From: Thiomicrorhabdus sp.
GTDB lineage: Bacteria; Pseudomonadota; Gammaproteobacteria; Thiomicrospirales; Thiomicrospiraceae
Assembly (NCBI RefSeq): GCF_963677875.1
Contig: NZ_OY782565.1
Span: 248,001-312,000, forward strand
Direction of reading: 5' to 3'
DNA length: 64,000 nt
The notes beneath the pieces are model-generated. The model was not told where the DNA came from and searched no databases. It saw only the letters and a program-made list of their open reading frames with translations. This document shows, piece after piece, positions 37,642-47,482 of this stretch (position 1 is the stretch's first letter; the number at the start of each line of letters is the position of its first letter). A program made the translations under genes and the position numbers.

Positions 37642-38964
37642 ATGAAGCCGTTATTTTTCGGAATCGGATTGAGTTATCTGCTGCTTATCGGCGGCTGCAC
37701 CACCTACGGCGCCATCAGCAATCCGAAAATCCCGCAATCCGCGGCCAGCGAAGACTACGGCATTACCAGCACGATTCAACGCAGGGAGCCGGGAAAAATG
37801 ACGCTGTTATTAAGCTTTTCCGGCGGTGGTTCGCGTTCAGCTGCCTTGGCATACGGCGTACTCAAAACCTTGCGCGATATCCCCAGCAGTCCGGAAGCCG
37901 ACGCCCCCAACCTGCTTTCGGAAGTTGACCTGATCAGTGCAGTTTCCGGCGGCAGCTTCACCGCCGCTTACTACGCCTTGAACGGTGAAGCGACCTTCAA
38001 AAGCTTCGAGCCTGATTTTCTGAATCAGGATATCGAAGACAACCTGATCACCAAACTGCTTTACCCATCCCTGTGGTTTTCCGATTTAGGGCGCACCGAC
38101 GTTGCCACCCAGCTCTACGAAGAATCGGTTTTCAAGGGGGCGACATTCGGCGATCTCGCCCAGCGCAAAGATGCCCCGCTGATTCTGATCAATGCTTCGG
38201 ATCTGACCAACGGCGTGCGCTTCAGTTTTGTGCAGGAATATTTCGACCTCCTGTGTTCCAACTTGTCCGATTACCCAATCGCCCGTGCCGTGACCGCTTC
38301 GTCTTCGGTACCGATTTTATTTCATCCGGTGGTCGTCAAAAATTACGGCGGTTGTGAACCGGATAACCTGCTGATAAAAGACACGCCGCTACACAGCCTG
38401 CAACTTGAGGAGACCCGCCGGGGACTGCTCACCTATGTTCAAGAAAAGCGCCGTCACCGTTTTCTGCATCTGGTGGACGGCGGTATCACCGATAATCTCG
38501 GGCTGCGCGCCATCTACGATTTCATGGAACTGGCCGGCGGCCCGAAAGCGATCACCCGTTTAATTAACCGCAATCCATCGGACAAACTGGTGGTAATTGT
38601 CGTCAATGCTTCAACCCAATCCGCCAGCGATATGGGCAGAAGCAATGTCAATCCATCGATCGAAACCAGCCTGAACGCTATGACCGATATTCAGCTGCAC
38701 CGTTACAATGCCGCCACGCTGGAGCTTTTTGACCGCGCCATGCAATCCTGGAGTGCGCAGCTTTCGACAAAATACCGAAAGGTAACCCCTTACTTCATCG
38801 AATTGAATTTCAAGCAACTGCCGGACGAAACACTGCGCCAGTTCTTTAATACCGTTCCAACCGGATTTTACTTAACCGAAGAGCAGAAGCAGAAATTGAT
38901 CAAGGCCGGCGGCGATCTGCTGACCAACCACCCCACATTTCGTCAGCTGTTGCAGGACTTATAA
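37642..38964 (+). CDS. Patatin-like phospholipase lipoprotein
   Basis: A 440-aa protein with a lipoprotein signal (LLLIGGC, lipid-modified Cys at 19). The patatin fold shows the oxyanion loop SFSGGGSRSAALAYG, the nucleophile elbow SAVSGGSFTAAYY, and the catalytic Asp in HLVDGGITDNLG. It should hydrolyse lipids at the outer or inner membrane periplasmic face. It follows batD by 32 bp on the same strand but has its own Shine-Dalgarno (AGGAGAAGG). The substrate is unknown. Confidence 0.88.
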   Translation: MKPLFFGIGLSYLLLIGGCTTYGAISNPKIPQSAASEDYGITSTIQRREPGKMTLLLSFSGGGSRSAALAYGVLKTLRDIPSSPEADAPNLLSEVDLISAVSGGSFTAAYYALNGEATFKSFEPDFLNQDIEDNLITKLLYPSLWFSDLGRTDVATQLYEESVFKGATFGDLAQRKDAPLILINASDLTNGVRFSFVQEYFDLLCSNLSDYPIARAVTASSSVPILFHPVVVKNYGGCEPDNLLIKDTPLHSLQLEETRRGLLTYVQEKRRHRFLHLVDGGITDNLGLRAIYDFMELAGGPKAITRLINRNPSDKLVVIVVNASTQSASDMGRSNVNPSIETSLNAMTDIQLHRYNAATLELFDRAMQSWSAQLSTKYRKVTPYFIELNFKQLPDETLRQFFNTVPTGFYLTEEQKQKLIKAGGDLLTNHPTFRQLLQDL

Positions 38965-38980
38965 TAAAGTCCCAATCAAT

Positions 38981-39021
38981 AAAAAAAACCCGCTGTGGAT
39001 ACCTTCCAAAGCGGGTTTTTT
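38981..39021. terminator. Bidirectional terminator between patatin gene and aas
   Basis: Hairpin with arms AAAACCCGCT and AGCGGGTTTT around a 15-nt loop, flanked by an A-tract and TTTTTT, between converging genes. Confidence 0.8.
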
Positions 39022-39039
39022 CATGCGGCCGACAGGCGC

Positions 39040-41202
39040 TTATTCGTTGAAATGCCGCTCGGCGATTTTCTGAACTTCCGGATAGTTGGTTTTCCCGGTA
39101 CCCAGAATCGGTACCGCTTCAACGAGAATGACCGTTTTCGGAATCATCAGCTCCGAATAGCCGCCGGATTTAGCTGCTTCGGTAACCGTATTACGGCTCA
39201 GAGAACCGTCGTCGGTCACCAGCACCAACTGTTCGCCTTTGCGTTTATCCGGTACGGCAACCACAACATGATGCCCTTCCGGACTCGCTTCGTTGATATA
39301 GGTTTCCACCGCCGTCAACGAAACCATTTCACCGCCAATTTTAGCGAAACGTTTGGCACGTCCTTTGATCCAGACATAGCCGTCTTCATCAACATCGACG
39401 ATATCGCCGGTATCGTGCCAACCGTCAGCCGGAGGCAAAAGGACTCCCGGATTATCCGCCATCAGGTAACCTTTCATAATATTCGGCCCCTTAACGAACA
39501 AGCGACCGCCTTCCTCGATGCCGGGAATCGGTTCCAGACGGTACTCTACTGCCGGAACGAACTGCCCCACCGAGCCGTCCTTGTACGCAATCGGAATATT
39601 CACCGACAAAACCGGCGTGGTTTCAGTCACACCGTAGCCTTCGAAAATCGGCTGATGATATTTCTCGGCATACAACTGGCGGGTTTCCGGGCGCAGACGT
39701 TCGGCACCGGCAACCAAAGCGCGTAAACTGTAAAAATCGTACGGATCGGCCTTGCGGGCATAACCGGTGAAGAACGTATCGGTTCCAAAAATTAAACGGG
39801 AATTTGTCTGATAAACCACTTCGGGAACAATGCCGTAATGCACCGGCGACGGATACATATAAACTCGCGCACCTTTCAGAATCGGCCACAGCATGCCCGC
39901 CGTCAATCCGAAACAGTGAAACGTCGGCAAAGCATTAAACAGCTGCTCACCGGGTAATAACGTCAGCATCGCGCTGATCTGTTCGATATTGCTGACGATG
40001 TTGCGATGCGATAATACCACCCCTTTCGGCACCCCTTCGGAACCGGAAGTAAACAGAACGACCGCCTCTTCTTCCGGATCGATTCTGTTACCGGGCAATC
40101 CGTGAGCGGAACGGAGCAGACCGCCGATTTTAGCCGCCACCCCAATCGTTCCCCGCACCTCTTCCAAAAAAATGAAACGCACTTCATCCTGCAAGGCCTC
40201 GATCAACGGCTGCAATTCAAACGCATCGACAAAACGCTTTGAGGTGATGACGGTTTTCAATTCGGCCGTTTTACATGCCGAACCGATCGCATGAATACCG
40301 GCGGTAAAATTGATCATCGCCGGAACATAGCCGTAGGCCTGCAAGGCAAAAAACGTTGCCGGCATTCCGGCCACATTCGGTAGCATCAAACCGACGCGTC
40401 TTTCATCTTTCAGCTGTTTCTGCAGCGCTTTACCGAGAATGGAGGAGGCCAGGCGGATTTTTTTCAACGTCAAAGTCTGCTCGTTAATGTCTTCGACACA
40501 GACGTCTTTGGCATGGAACTGGCGCTCGGAATCCAACAGCGCTTTAAAAAGCGGTTTCGGTGTGGAATTGGCATGAAAGGCACCATCCCGCAACATGCGG
40601 AAAATTTCCCGTTTAAAGAACAAGTGCTTGTCGTGTCCTTTCAAACCTTTCGGCGATTGAATGGTTTCCGCAGGCTGAATACTGATGGTGATTTTAGGAA
40701 AGCAGAAGCCTTTCATAAAGGCAAACTTGGTTCCGTCCAGATAAGAAAATTTGCTGTAAACCGCTCCGGCAATGTGTACCGGAAGCACTGCTGCACCGGT
40801 TTTGGCGGCAACCAGTCCGGTTCCCTCGTATACCTTCATCAAACCGCCGGTCGTCGTGATGCGCCCTTCCGGAAAAATCATGCACTGCTTGCCGTTCTTT
40901 AATTCTTCGATCATATGCTTGGCGGCATAAGGACTGTGGATATCGACGGTGAAATAGTGACTCATGCCGAGGATTAAGCGTTCAGACCATTTTTTGGTAT
41001 GACCCTTATCGACCATAAAGGTCGTCTCGCCCGGAATAAACAATTCCAGTAAAGGCCCGTCCAGCAAAGACACATGATTGGCAATGATCAGCATCGGCTG
41101 CTGACTCTGCTCGACCGCATGGTAATTTTCCAAACCTTTGACTTCAACGCGGTAGAACAATTTAAAAAGCAGCTTTACCAAGCTTTTAATCAGCCACTTC
41201 AT
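39040..41202 (-). CDS. aas: Bifunctional acyltransferase / acyl-ACP synthetase (Aas-like)
   Basis: A 720-aa fusion. The N-terminal part is a PlsC-type acyltransferase with NHVSLLDGP (HX4D) and MIFPEGRIT. The C-terminal part is an AMP-forming ligase with FTSGSEGVPKGVVLSH, YGVTETTPVLS and DTGDIVDVDEDGYVWIKGRAKRFAKIGGEMVS. Aas re-acylates lysophospholipids in the inner membrane. ATG 41202 was preferred because GAGGAG is 8 bp upstream; a GTG three codons earlier overlaps that site. It follows lplT, its natural partner. Confidence 0.9.
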   Translation of the reverse strand: MKWLIKSLVKLLFKLFYRVEVKGLENYHAVEQSQQPMLIIANHVSLLDGPLLELFIPGETTFMVDKGHTKKWSERLILGMSHYFTVDIHSPYAAKHMIEELKNGKQCMIFPEGRITTTGGLMKVYEGTGLVAAKTGAAVLPVHIAGAVYSKFSYLDGTKFAFMKGFCFPKITISIQPAETIQSPKGLKGHDKHLFFKREIFRMLRDGAFHANSTPKPLFKALLDSERQFHAKDVCVEDINEQTLTLKKIRLASSILGKALQKQLKDERRVGLMLPNVAGMPATFFALQAYGYVPAMINFTAGIHAIGSACKTAELKTVITSKRFVDAFELQPLIEALQDEVRFIFLEEVRGTIGVAAKIGGLLRSAHGLPGNRIDPEEEAVVLFTSGSEGVPKGVVLSHRNIVSNIEQISAMLTLLPGEQLFNALPTFHCFGLTAGMLWPILKGARVYMYPSPVHYGIVPEVVYQTNSRLIFGTDTFFTGYARKADPYDFYSLRALVAGAERLRPETRQLYAEKYHQPIFEGYGVTETTPVLSVNIPIAYKDGSVGQFVPAVEYRLEPIPGIEEGGRLFVKGPNIMKGYLMADNPGVLLPPADGWHDTGDIVDVDEDGYVWIKGRAKRFAKIGGEMVSLTAVETYINEASPEGHHVVVAVPDKRKGEQLVLVTDDGSLSRNTVTEAAKSGGYSELMIPKTVILVEAVPILGTGKTNYPEVQKIAERHFNE

Positions 41203-41266
41203 AGGCAGCACTCCTCATGGATTTTTATCTAAGTTTTTTATTCTCGACCTTAAAAGGCACATATTT

Positions 41267-42550
41267 TTATAGCGGTTGCCGACCGACGTCTCCGGCGAAA
41301 GACCGAATCCACAAAGCCGCCAGCAGATTGCCCGCAGCAATCAACAGCAATTGATTCAACAACGTGATTTGCAAACCGTAACCCAGCATCAATAACAGCG
41401 ATGACACCACCATAAACAGCGCATTCAGAATGTTATTGGCCGCGACCATTCTAGCACGCTCCGCCTCCGGGGTAGCGCTTTGCAGCAGGGTGTACAACGG
41501 CACAATATAAGCACCGCCCAGAACACTGAAGAGAAACAGAAACAGCAGAGAAAGGTTTGCCGGCCAGAACTGAATCAGTTCACCCAACACCAGCGAAACA
41601 TCCGCTTGCCAGACGGTAAATTGAATCGACCAAATTGCCAGAGAGAGGAACAGGCTCATACCCGCCAGAATCGCCGCATGCCAGAACAGATGCAAGCCGT
41701 TTTTCATCCATCGGGAAATCAACCCGGAGCCAATTGCGATTCCGACCGAAAATAACGTCAGATAGGCAACCACAACCTGATCATCACCGTGCAAATCGTA
41801 TTTCACCAGATTCGGAATCTGACTCAGCAGAACCGCACCGAGAAACCAGAACCAGGAAATCGCCCACAAACTCATCCACGGCAGCCGAAACTGCGCCATT
41901 TCGCGCAACATGCGCCACGTGCTGAGAAACGGATTCAAATCAATGTTGATCTGCAAATGGGAATGCAGGCGTTTATCAATCAGAAAACTGACGGCAAACC
42001 CGACCACAGCCGTGACGATCACGGCTATGCTCATCACCGTCTCGCCGCCGTCCAGCATAATGCCGATACCGCCGAAAATCGTACCAAGCAGGATGGCGAT
42101 AAAGGTCGAACCACTGACCCAGCCATTGGCTTGCAGCAGCCGGGATTCAGGGACAATCTCCGGCAAGATGGAATATTTGATCGGGCCGAAAAAACTCGAT
42201 TGCGCCCCCATTAGAAACAGTGCCGCAAACAGAATTTCCAGGCGCCCGAACAGCAGTCCCGCAGCCCCCAGCGCCATAATAACGATTTCAAAAAATTTGA
42301 CCCAGCGGATCAGACGGGTTTTGCAGAAATGGTCGGCAAGCTGACCGGCAAGGGAAGAGAAAAGAAAGAAAGGCAGAATAAACAGGCCTGCGGCCAAGGT
42401 GATTAATAAACCGGTTTCTTCCGCCGAGTCACTCAGTTTGAAAGTGATCAGCAGAACCATGGCGTTCTTAAACAGATTGTCGTTGAAGGCTCCTAAAAAC
42501 TGAACCGCGAAAAAAGCGCGAAAATCCGCTAACCGCAACAAACTCCGCAT
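41267..42550 (-). CDS. lplT: Lysophospholipid transporter LplT-like (MFS)
   Basis: A 427-aa major-facilitator protein with about 12 helices. The start (FRAFFAVQFLGAFNDNLFKNAMVLLITF) and AQSSFFGPIKYSILPEIVPESRLLQANGWV are characteristic of LplT. In enterobacteria LplT flips lysophospholipids to Aas; here lplT directly precedes aas on the same strand. The start ATG follows the tetR stop (TAAATG) with no gap. Confidence 0.88.
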   Translation of the reverse strand: MRSLLRLADFRAFFAVQFLGAFNDNLFKNAMVLLITFKLSDSAEETGLLITLAAGLFILPFFLFSSLAGQLADHFCKTRLIRWVKFFEIVIMALGAAGLLFGRLEILFAALFLMGAQSSFFGPIKYSILPEIVPESRLLQANGWVSGSTFIAILLGTIFGGIGIMLDGGETVMSIAVIVTAVVGFAVSFLIDKRLHSHLQINIDLNPFLSTWRMLREMAQFRLPWMSLWAISWFWFLGAVLLSQIPNLVKYDLHGDDQVVVAYLTLFSVGIAIGSGLISRWMKNGLHLFWHAAILAGMSLFLSLAIWSIQFTVWQADVSLVLGELIQFWPANLSLLFLFLFSVLGGAYIVPLYTLLQSATPEAERARMVAANNILNALFMVVSSLLLMLGYGLQITLLNQLLLIAAGNLLAALWIRSFAGDVGRQPL

Positions 42551-43231
42551 TTAGCCGCTCTTCAACTCGGTTACGGATTGCCCGCAACCATTCAAGAACA
42601 GTTCCACCGCCTGAGAAAGCGTTTTCTCCATCTCTTCCGGCTCGATCGTCTCTCCAAACAACGCCCGATAAAAAAATGGCCCCTTAATCATTTCCAAAAA
42701 TTGCGCCGCCGCCAGGAAAGGATCTTCCAGGTGAATCTGGCCGCTATCCCGCACTTTTTGCAGATAATTGCCAAGCAAAGAGATGGCGGCCTGGGGACCA
42801 TGCTGGTAAAAAATCTGCTGAATTTCACTCTGCTCGTGGTTATTTTCCGTCGCCACCAGGCGGTACATGGCAATGCCATCCGCTGACAGAGACACACACT
42901 GAAGTGTCCGGCCGAAATTACTCAGATTGGTTCGCAAATCATCATTCCAGAATTCGGTCTTCTGGAACAATTCAAACAGTTCATTGGCTTTGGCCTGAAA
43001 AACCGCTTCGAAAAGGCCAAGTTTATTGCCGAAATGCCGATAGAGAGTGTTCAGGGAACCGCCAGCTTCCTTGACGATTTCATTCACACTCGTGCCTGCA
43101 TAGCCTTGAGAAAGGAAATGTTTTTGCGCCACTTCAAGAATTTTCAGCTGTCGGGCAAGGCCGCGCTTATTGGTCGAGCACTGACAACAACCTTCAATGT
43201 GAAGCAAAACATCCGGAGTAATCTGAGTCAT
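42551..43231 (-). CDS. TetR/AcrR-family regulator
   Basis: A 226-aa repressor-type protein with a TetR helix-turn-helix (ILEVAQKHFLSQGYAGTSVNEIVKEAGGSLNTLYRHFGNKLGLFEAVF). A C-terminal ligand/dimer domain follows. A Cys pair (GCCQC) precedes the helix-turn-helix. It heads the tetR-lplT-aas operon, so autoregulation and control of lysolipid recycling are likely. ATG 43231 was chosen; a TTG two codons earlier is possible. Confidence 0.85.
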   Translation of the reverse strand: MTQITPDVLLHIEGCCQCSTNKRGLARQLKILEVAQKHFLSQGYAGTSVNEIVKEAGGSLNTLYRHFGNKLGLFEAVFQAKANELFELFQKTEFWNDDLRTNLSNFGRTLQCVSLSADGIAMYRLVATENNHEQSEIQQIFYQHGPQAAISLLGNYLQKVRDSGQIHLEDPFLAAAQFLEMIKGPFFYRALFGETIEPEEMEKTLSQAVELFLNGCGQSVTELKSG

Positions 43232-43370
43232 AAACAAACAAAAGTCTTATTTTTCCTAAGGCAATTATACCGCGTGCCGCAACCGACAAGCGAACTTCTC
43301 ATTCAAGTGCATGATAATGAACCTTAAATACAAATCTAATCGAAGGCCGATGCCGTCCCGGCCACTGCCT

Positions 43371-44276
43371 TCAAATTCCGTCCTTAAAATGTTCCACCAG
43401 CAAATCGGTAAAAGCGCGAACCTTGGCTGACAGAAAATGCCGATGCGGAAAAACCGCATAGGAACCGAATTTCGGCGGCTCAAACGCCTCCAGCAGCGCA
43501 ACCAACCGACCGCTGTCAACCAGAGGCTTGCACAGAAATTCCGGCAGGCGGCCCAGACCCACTCCCGCCAGAATCAATTCCTGCTGCATCTGTAAATGGT
43601 TGGTTTCGGCAATCAAAGGCGCATCGATATTGACCGGCTTCCCGTTTTCATCCACATAGTCCCAGGTAATCGGCATCTGGTTATAAACGTATTTCACCGC
43701 TTGATGCCCCATCAGGTCTTTCGGATGAGCCGGAGCGCCATGCCGCTCGATGTATGCCGGACTGGCAATGGTCATCATGCGGAATGCGGCGATTTTTCGA
43801 CTGATCAGGTTGGAATCCTTAGACTCGCCAAGCCGCACGGCCACATCGAACCCCTCTCCCGCCAAATCCACCAGACGACTGCTGAAGTCCACATTCAGAC
43901 GTATTTCCGGATAACGCTTCATATACTCCGCCACCACCGGCATCAAATGCGTTTGCCCGAAACTGCTCGGTAAACTGACTTTGAGGCGACCGACCGGTTT
44001 ATCCTGCAATGAATTGATGCTTTGCTCCGCTTCCCGGGCTTCCAGAACCAAATTACGGGTTTTCTCGAAATACATTCGCCCGATATCCGTCAAGCTCAGG
44101 CTCCGCGTGGTTCTGTTTAATAACCTGGCCCCAAGGCGCTCTTCCAGCCGGGTGACCTCTTTACTGATATAGGACACGGAATGCCCGAGTTCGGAGGCGG
44201 CGGCAGTAAAGCTTCCGGATTCGACAACCTGCACAAACGTACTGATGCCTTCGAGACTATCGTGATGATTCTTCAT
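43371..44276 (-). CDS. LysR-family transcriptional regulator
   Basis: A 301-aa LysR protein with the N-terminal winged helix (GISTFVQVVESGSFTAAASELGHSVSYISKEVTRLEERLGARLLNRTTRSLSLTDIG) and a periplasmic-binding-protein-like effector domain. It is divergent from the cytochrome b561/YceI operon, with a 115-bp shared region, and is its probable regulator. The effector is unknown. Confidence 0.9.
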   Translation of the reverse strand: MKNHHDSLEGISTFVQVVESGSFTAAASELGHSVSYISKEVTRLEERLGARLLNRTTRSLSLTDIGRMYFEKTRNLVLEAREAEQSINSLQDKPVGRLKVSLPSSFGQTHLMPVVAEYMKRYPEIRLNVDFSSRLVDLAGEGFDVAVRLGESKDSNLISRKIAAFRMMTIASPAYIERHGAPAHPKDLMGHQAVKYVYNQMPITWDYVDENGKPVNIDAPLIAETNHLQMQQELILAGVGLGRLPEFLCKPLVDSGRLVALLEAFEPPKFGSYAVFPHRHFLSAKVRAFTDLLVEHFKDGI

Positions 44277-44391
44277 CAACCGATCTCCAATTAATTCTTA
44301 TATGGAAAAAGTCTTTTCGTTATTTAACCATTCTAAATCAAATAACAAAAACGTAGTCTATTCTTAAGCATAAATTAATATTGAGGCCACT

Positions 44392-44940
44392 ATGGTTTTG
44401 ACCAACCGAAAAACGGGTTATGGCTGGATCGCAATCGGCCTGCACTGGATTTCCGCCGCCACGGTCATCGGGCTCTTTCTGCTCGGCTTGTGGATGGTCG
44501 ACCTCGACTTTTACAGCCCTTGGTATCACGACGCCCCGGCTCTGCACAAAAGCATCGGCGCCGTGCTGATTCTGCTGACAATCTTCCGGCTCGGCTGGCG
44601 CTTGCTCAATCCTCGCCCGGAAGCTTTGAGCAGCCACGGCGCTTTTACCAGAATGGCCGCCGGCACTGCGCATCGGTTGCTTTATCTTCTGATATTTGCC
44701 ATCGGCATCAGCGGTTATTTGATCTCTACTGCCGAAGGGCACGCGCTGGAGGTTTTCGGCTGGTTGGCGATTCCCGCTTATCCGCTCGGCATTGACAATC
44801 AGGCGGATATCGCCGGGCTCGTGCATTATTGGCTGGCGCTCGCTCTTATCGGATTGGCGGCCATTCATGCTTTGGCGGCTTTAAAACACCACTTTATCGA
44901 CAAAGACAGCACTTTAAAACGGATCTTATCCGCAAACTAA
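44392..44940 (+). CDS. Cytochrome b561 family protein (first copy)
   Basis: A 182-aa four-helix membrane protein. Haem-ligand histidines are found in GLHWIS, APALHKSIG, TAHRLLYLL and AIHALAALKHHFID, the pattern of the b561/YceJ family. It should move electrons between the quinone pool and a periplasmic partner. It starts the operon b561-yceI-b561-MBL, and yceI follows within 20 bp. In E. coli a similar pair (yceJ-yceI) occurs. Confidence 0.88.
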   Translation: MVLTNRKTGYGWIAIGLHWISAATVIGLFLLGLWMVDLDFYSPWYHDAPALHKSIGAVLILLTIFRLGWRLLNPRPEALSSHGAFTRMAAGTAHRLLYLLIFAIGISGYLISTAEGHALEVFGWLAIPAYPLGIDNQADIAGLVHYWLALALIGLAAIHALAALKHHFIDKDSTLKRILSAN

Positions 44941-44959
44941 CCGGGAAGGAGAACCCAAA

Positions 44960-45541
44960 ATGAACCAATGGATCAAACAAACCGCGATCATCGTCGGCTT
45001 TTCCTTTGTCAGCGTCTCCGCTTATGCAGCGCCGGCAAATTACCAGATTGATGCCAAAGGCATGCACGCCTCGGTTAACTTCAAGATCAAACATCTTGGC
45101 TACAGTTGGCTGGCCGGGCGTTTTGACAAATTCGGCGGCGACTTTGTCTACGACAGCGAAGCCCCCTCGAAAAGTTCGATTAAGGTGACCCTCGACACCG
45201 CCAGCGTCAACACCAACCACGCCGAACGCGACAAACATCTGCGCAGTAAGGATTTTCTTGACGTCAAAAAATACCCGAATGCCGAATTCGTCAGTACCGC
45301 GATCAGCGAAAATGGCGATCAACTGCTCGTCAAAGGCAATTTGACTCTACACGGCGTCACTAAACCGATTGAAATTACCGCTTCCAAAATCGGTGAAGGT
45401 AAAGACCCCTGGGGAGGCTATCGAGCCGGTTTCAGCGGAGATACTTCGATCAAAATGGCGGATTACGGCATCACCTATAATCTCGGCCCAGCCTCGGCCG
45501 AAGTTTTTCTACAACTCAATATCGAAGGAATTCGTAAATAA
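44960..45541 (+). CDS. yceI: YceI-family periplasmic polyisoprenoid-binding protein
   Basis: A 193-aa lipocalin-like protein with a signal peptide (cleavage after AYAAP). YceI landmarks are YQIDAKGMHASVNFKIKHLGYSWLAGRFDKFGGDF and LRSKDFLDVKKYPNAEFVST, then LTLHGVTKPIEITASKIGEG. The fold binds isoprenoid chains such as quinones. It lies between two cytochrome b561 genes, suggesting a quinone-linked periplasmic redox function. A terminator-like hairpin follows. Confidence 0.92.
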   Translation: MNQWIKQTAIIVGFSFVSVSAYAAPANYQIDAKGMHASVNFKIKHLGYSWLAGRFDKFGGDFVYDSEAPSKSSIKVTLDTASVNTNHAERDKHLRSKDFLDVKKYPNAEFVSTAISENGDQLLVKGNLTLHGVTKPIEITASKIGEGKDPWGGYRAGFSGDTSIKMADYGITYNLGPASAEVFLQLNIEGIRK

Positions 45542-45578
45542 ACACTTTGAATTGTCTGCTCCCCTGAGCACCCAGCTT

Positions 45579-45603
45579 GCCCGAAATTTTCGGGCTTTTT
45601 TAT
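45579..45603 (+). terminator. Terminator after yceI
   Basis: Hairpin with arms GCCCGAAA and TTTCGGGC followed by TTTTTTA, between yceI and the second b561 gene; it may reduce rather than stop transcription, since the next gene is on the same strand. Confidence 0.7.
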
Positions 45604-45702
45604 TTTCAGAGACGCTTTCACAATTTTTGCATGGTCTTTGCGCCTCGTTTAACGGACACTGAACAAAAAACCAATAACCACAACAACAGAGAGGAAAACA
45701 AC

Positions 45703-46257
45703 ATGGACTCAACCACCCGACTCAGCTCTTCAACCATTGCTCTGCACTGGATTGTCGCCATAGGCATGATTGCCCTGCTTTCCAGCGGAATTTACATGCA
45801 TGAAGCCGAAAACTACGCTGTTTATCCCTGGCATAAATCCTTTGGCGTCCTCCTGACGATTTTTGTCCTGTGGCGCATCTACCTGAGAATTAAAAACGGT
45901 TGGCCGACACCGGTCCGTCAATATCGTCCGGTAGAAATCGGCCTCTCAAAAATTGTCCACTGGCTGTTAATCATCGGCACCCTTCTCATGCCGGTTTCCG
46001 GAATGATGATGTCCGGTCTGGGCGGCCACGGTATTCCGCTATTCGGATTGGAGCTGCTTGCACGTAACCCTTCTCCGGACAATCCGCAGGAAGTGATCGC
46101 CTACAGTGAATCCCTGGCCTTTGCCGGTAAGGTTGCACACGGTTTGGGCGGCAATATTCTTATCGCCGCGATTGCATTACACCTTCTGGGCGCACTGAAG
46201 CATCACTTTGTCGATAAGGATGCGACGCTACTGCGCATGCTTGGCAAATCCAAATAA
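45703..46257 (+). CDS. Cytochrome b561 family protein (second copy)
   Basis: A 184-aa four-helix protein with haem-ligand His in ALHWIVAIG, PWHKSFGVLL, IVHWLLIIG and ALHLLGALKHHFVDKD. It is a paralogue of the first b561 gene 0.8 kb upstream; both end in the same ALKHHF..KD..LLR-type tail. ATG 45703 was chosen with GAGAGGAAAA before it; the frame is open further upstream through the terminator, which is not coding-like. Confidence 0.88.
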   Translation: MDSTTRLSSSTIALHWIVAIGMIALLSSGIYMHEAENYAVYPWHKSFGVLLTIFVLWRIYLRIKNGWPTPVRQYRPVEIGLSKIVHWLLIIGTLLMPVSGMMMSGLGGHGIPLFGLELLARNPSPDNPQEVIAYSESLAFAGKVAHGLGGNILIAAIALHLLGALKHHFVDKDATLLRMLGKSK

Positions 46258-46292
46258 CCTGAAAACCGATTGACCTAAAACGGACTTTTAAA

Positions 46293-47351
46293 ATGAAAAA
46301 CAAGAATATAAAACTCCTGATCACCACTCTGACGCTTGCTACAAGCCAGCAAGCCTTCGCAGCAAAAGGCGGCGACCCTTATACAAATGGCTTGCAAACT
46401 TACTTTGAAGAAGTGTCCCAACTGGAAAAAACCCAGGGCTATATCGGCAAAACTCTGCCGATTCCCAAACTGCAACAGATCGCCCCGGACGTTTATATGT
46501 CTGTCGGCAGCCAAATTTGGGGCAACCGCTCCAATTTCGGTTTCAATAACAATATGACCGCCGTGATTTTTAACGACGGCGTTTTCATCTACAATGCCGG
46601 GCCCAATGAACCGGTTGCCTATTCGTTTCACCAACAGTTGAAACAGATCACGGACAAACCCGTTAAGTGGGTCGCGATCGAAAACAATCAGGGGCATGCC
46701 AATATGGGGGCGAGTTACTGGCACGACATCGGAGTCAGAAATATCTATTCGCAAAAAGAAGCGGCGGTCGACTTTGACAAGCGTTTCGAACGTCATAAAG
46801 CGCGTTATATGGCCGCCTCCGGTTCGGAAATCAATCGCCATTCGCACAACGTTGCCAAACATTACACCACCTTTGAAGACACGCTTGAAATCAATGTCGG
46901 TGGCGGTGAAAGCGTCTTACTGATCAACTACGGCGGCGGTCACACCAAAACCATGGCCGGGGCGCTTATTCCGTCGAAAAAACTGATTTTCACCGGGGAT
47001 CTCGGCTTTAACCAGCGCGTCCCCGGATTATTCAAAGGCGGGAATTATCTCGAGTGGATCGCATCATTCAACAAAATGACCAGCACGGCGCAATCCCTCT
47101 TCGGCAATGAAATCGAATCGGCGGTTGTGGTTCCCGGTCACGGAACCGCGGCTGACCTTGCCACCATCCACAAACAAACCATCGGTTATTTTGAAGATGT
47201 CGCCGGCAAAATCGAGCAGGTCATCAAACAGGGCGGAGATCTTGAAGCAGCCAAGAAAATCGACCAGTCGGCCTATCGCGACAGACCCGTTTTCGATCAA
47301 CTGGCCGAGTCCAACGCTGAACATATTTACAACCAGATGATCAAAAACTGA
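46293..47351 (+). CDS. Secreted metallo-beta-lactamase-fold protein lacking HxHxDH
   Basis: A 352-aa protein with a signal peptide (cleavage after QAFAAK). The fold is recognised from QIAPDVYMSVGSQIWGNRSNFGFNNNMTAVIFNDGVFIYNAGP and from later metal-ligand motifs: His217 (GGGHTKT), Asp236 (FTGDLGF) and His283 (VVPGHGT). The first motif, normally HxHxDH, reads N131-N-Q-G-H135-A (IENNQGHANMG), so the usual zinc-1 ligands are missing. It may bind one metal, another metal, or be non-catalytic. It closes the b561/YceI operon, and its substrate is unknown. Confidence 0.82.
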   Translation: MKNKNIKLLITTLTLATSQQAFAAKGGDPYTNGLQTYFEEVSQLEKTQGYIGKTLPIPKLQQIAPDVYMSVGSQIWGNRSNFGFNNNMTAVIFNDGVFIYNAGPNEPVAYSFHQQLKQITDKPVKWVAIENNQGHANMGASYWHDIGVRNIYSQKEAAVDFDKRFERHKARYMAASGSEINRHSHNVAKHYTTFEDTLEINVGGGESVLLINYGGGHTKTMAGALIPSKKLIFTGDLGFNQRVPGLFKGGNYLEWIASFNKMTSTAQSLFGNEIESAVVVPGHGTAADLATIHKQTIGYFEDVAGKIEQVIKQGGDLEAAKKIDQSAYRDRPVFDQLAESNAEHIYNQMIKN

Positions 47352-47482
47352 CCCTCTCCTGACGTTCGCTACGTTGAATAACAAAATAAATTCCAACAAA
47401 CTTCATAAAAATGTAGCGAACATTACACTTTTGCGATTAAAATAGAAAATCCATTGTTAATTCAATCAGTTCAGAGACCGTT

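Noticed and set aside
41916..41921. CACGTG core as a further parS site
   Set aside because: Flanks (GC before, CTGAG after) do not match the parS arms. The same holds for CACGTG at 55068-55073.
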